From the NCBI GenBank assembly GCA_017651645.1, contig JAGCCO010000016.1:61701-125700 (forward strand): a DNA stretch of 64,000 nt, given 5' to 3'. This document shows positions 63,924 through 64,000 of the stretch, piece after piece. The translations under genes and the position numbers were made by a program. Each line of letters opens with the position of its first letter. The first letter of the stretch is position 1. The stretch comes from Bacteroidales bacterium. Its GTDB lineage: Bacteria; Bacteroidota; Bacteroidia; Bacteroidales; F082. Under the pieces are notes generated by a model. It worked only from the letters and a program-made list of their open reading frames with translations, did no database searches and was not told where the DNA came from.

Positions 63924-64000
63924 AATGTACACAGCATTAGTAATTACAATCTTGTTTGTCAGTGTGTTATTAGGATTGATCGTTCTGGTTCAGAACTCAA
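63924..64000 (+). CDS. secG: Preprotein translocase subunit SecG, 5' part
   Basis: The window ends inside this gene. The visible 25 residues, MYTALVITILFVSVLLGLIV followed by LVQNS, are the first membrane helix of SecG and the start of its conserved LVQNSKGGG loop. SecG assists SecYE during SecA-driven translocation. The right end is missing because the window stops. Confidence 0.85.

Overview
The window is chromosomal DNA from a member of the Bacteroidota, most likely an uncultured Bacteroidales species. The grounds are internal. Many genes are preceded by the Bacteroidota-type promoter TAnnTTTG, often with TTG or TTTG about 19-22 bases upstream. Start codons mostly lack Shine-Dalgarno sequences. 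Three secreted proteins end in a type IX secretion (T9SS) sorting domain, and a PorW/SprE-like T9SS lipoprotein is encoded. Several gene neighbourhoods look typical of the order (M23 peptidase-MerR beside alaS, ddl-PASTA-RluD, sigma54 activator-LptE-SecG). Most of the window is core metabolism and cell envelope. There is no prophage, insertion sequence, CRISPR array or rRNA operon.

Layout. 1-4.2 kb: biotin ligase, pyrE, NUDIX hydrolase, coaD and a thioredoxin-fold protein without its cysteines. 4.3-5.3 kb: a kinase-like gene interrupted by an in-frame TAA. 5.4-14.7 kb: secA, an Omp28-like T9SS cargo, pyrH, a GT39-type membrane glycosyltransferase and frr. 14.8-19.9 kb: ddl (minus), PASTA protein, T9SS cargo and rluD-type pseudouridine synthase. 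19.9-28.4 kb: GH127, MerR and M23 peptidase (minus), alaS, a TPR-TM-HTH regulator and a lipoprotein. 28.4-38 kb: outer-membrane barrels, rdgB-ung, tRNA-Gln, lipoproteins, udk, an FMN-binding lipoprotein, rsmI, an acidic coiled-coil protein, tdk and cvpA. 38-46 kb: M64 peptidase, fused dppD-dppF ATPase, M49-type peptidase, acyl-CoA dehydrogenase and biotin-dependent carboxylase. 46-54 kb: tRNA-Ala, then the minus-strand series pseudokinase, porW/sprE, bactofilin, folE, fabD and S41 protease. 54-58.6 kb: an accessory patch of small lipoproteins, an XRE-DUF2975 pair, a T9SS-exported protein and a toxin-antitoxin remnant. 58.7-64 kb: pheT, sigma54 activator, lptE, a coiled-coil protein and the start of secG.

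Functional links. SecA and SecG move proteins across the inner membrane. PorW/SprE and the three CTD-bearing cargo proteins show that a T9SS then carries some of them across the outer membrane. Biotin ligase at the left edge would charge the biotin carboxylase near 44-46 kb. The M49, M64 and oligopeptide-ABC genes point to peptide use. RdgB-Ung, PyrE, PyrH, Udk and Tdk cover nucleotide supply and clean-up.

The least ordinary features are: the interrupted polyvalent-type kinase gene; a membrane-anchored pseudokinase next to porW/sprE and bactofilin; an antitoxin with a toxin cut to 40 codons; and intergenic DNA full of short iterated words and palindromes that recur between unrelated loci (1-66 with 61.2 kb; 0.8 with 34.8 kb; 12.2 with 30.3 and 61.3 kb; a 90-bp three-hairpin element at 54.6 kb).
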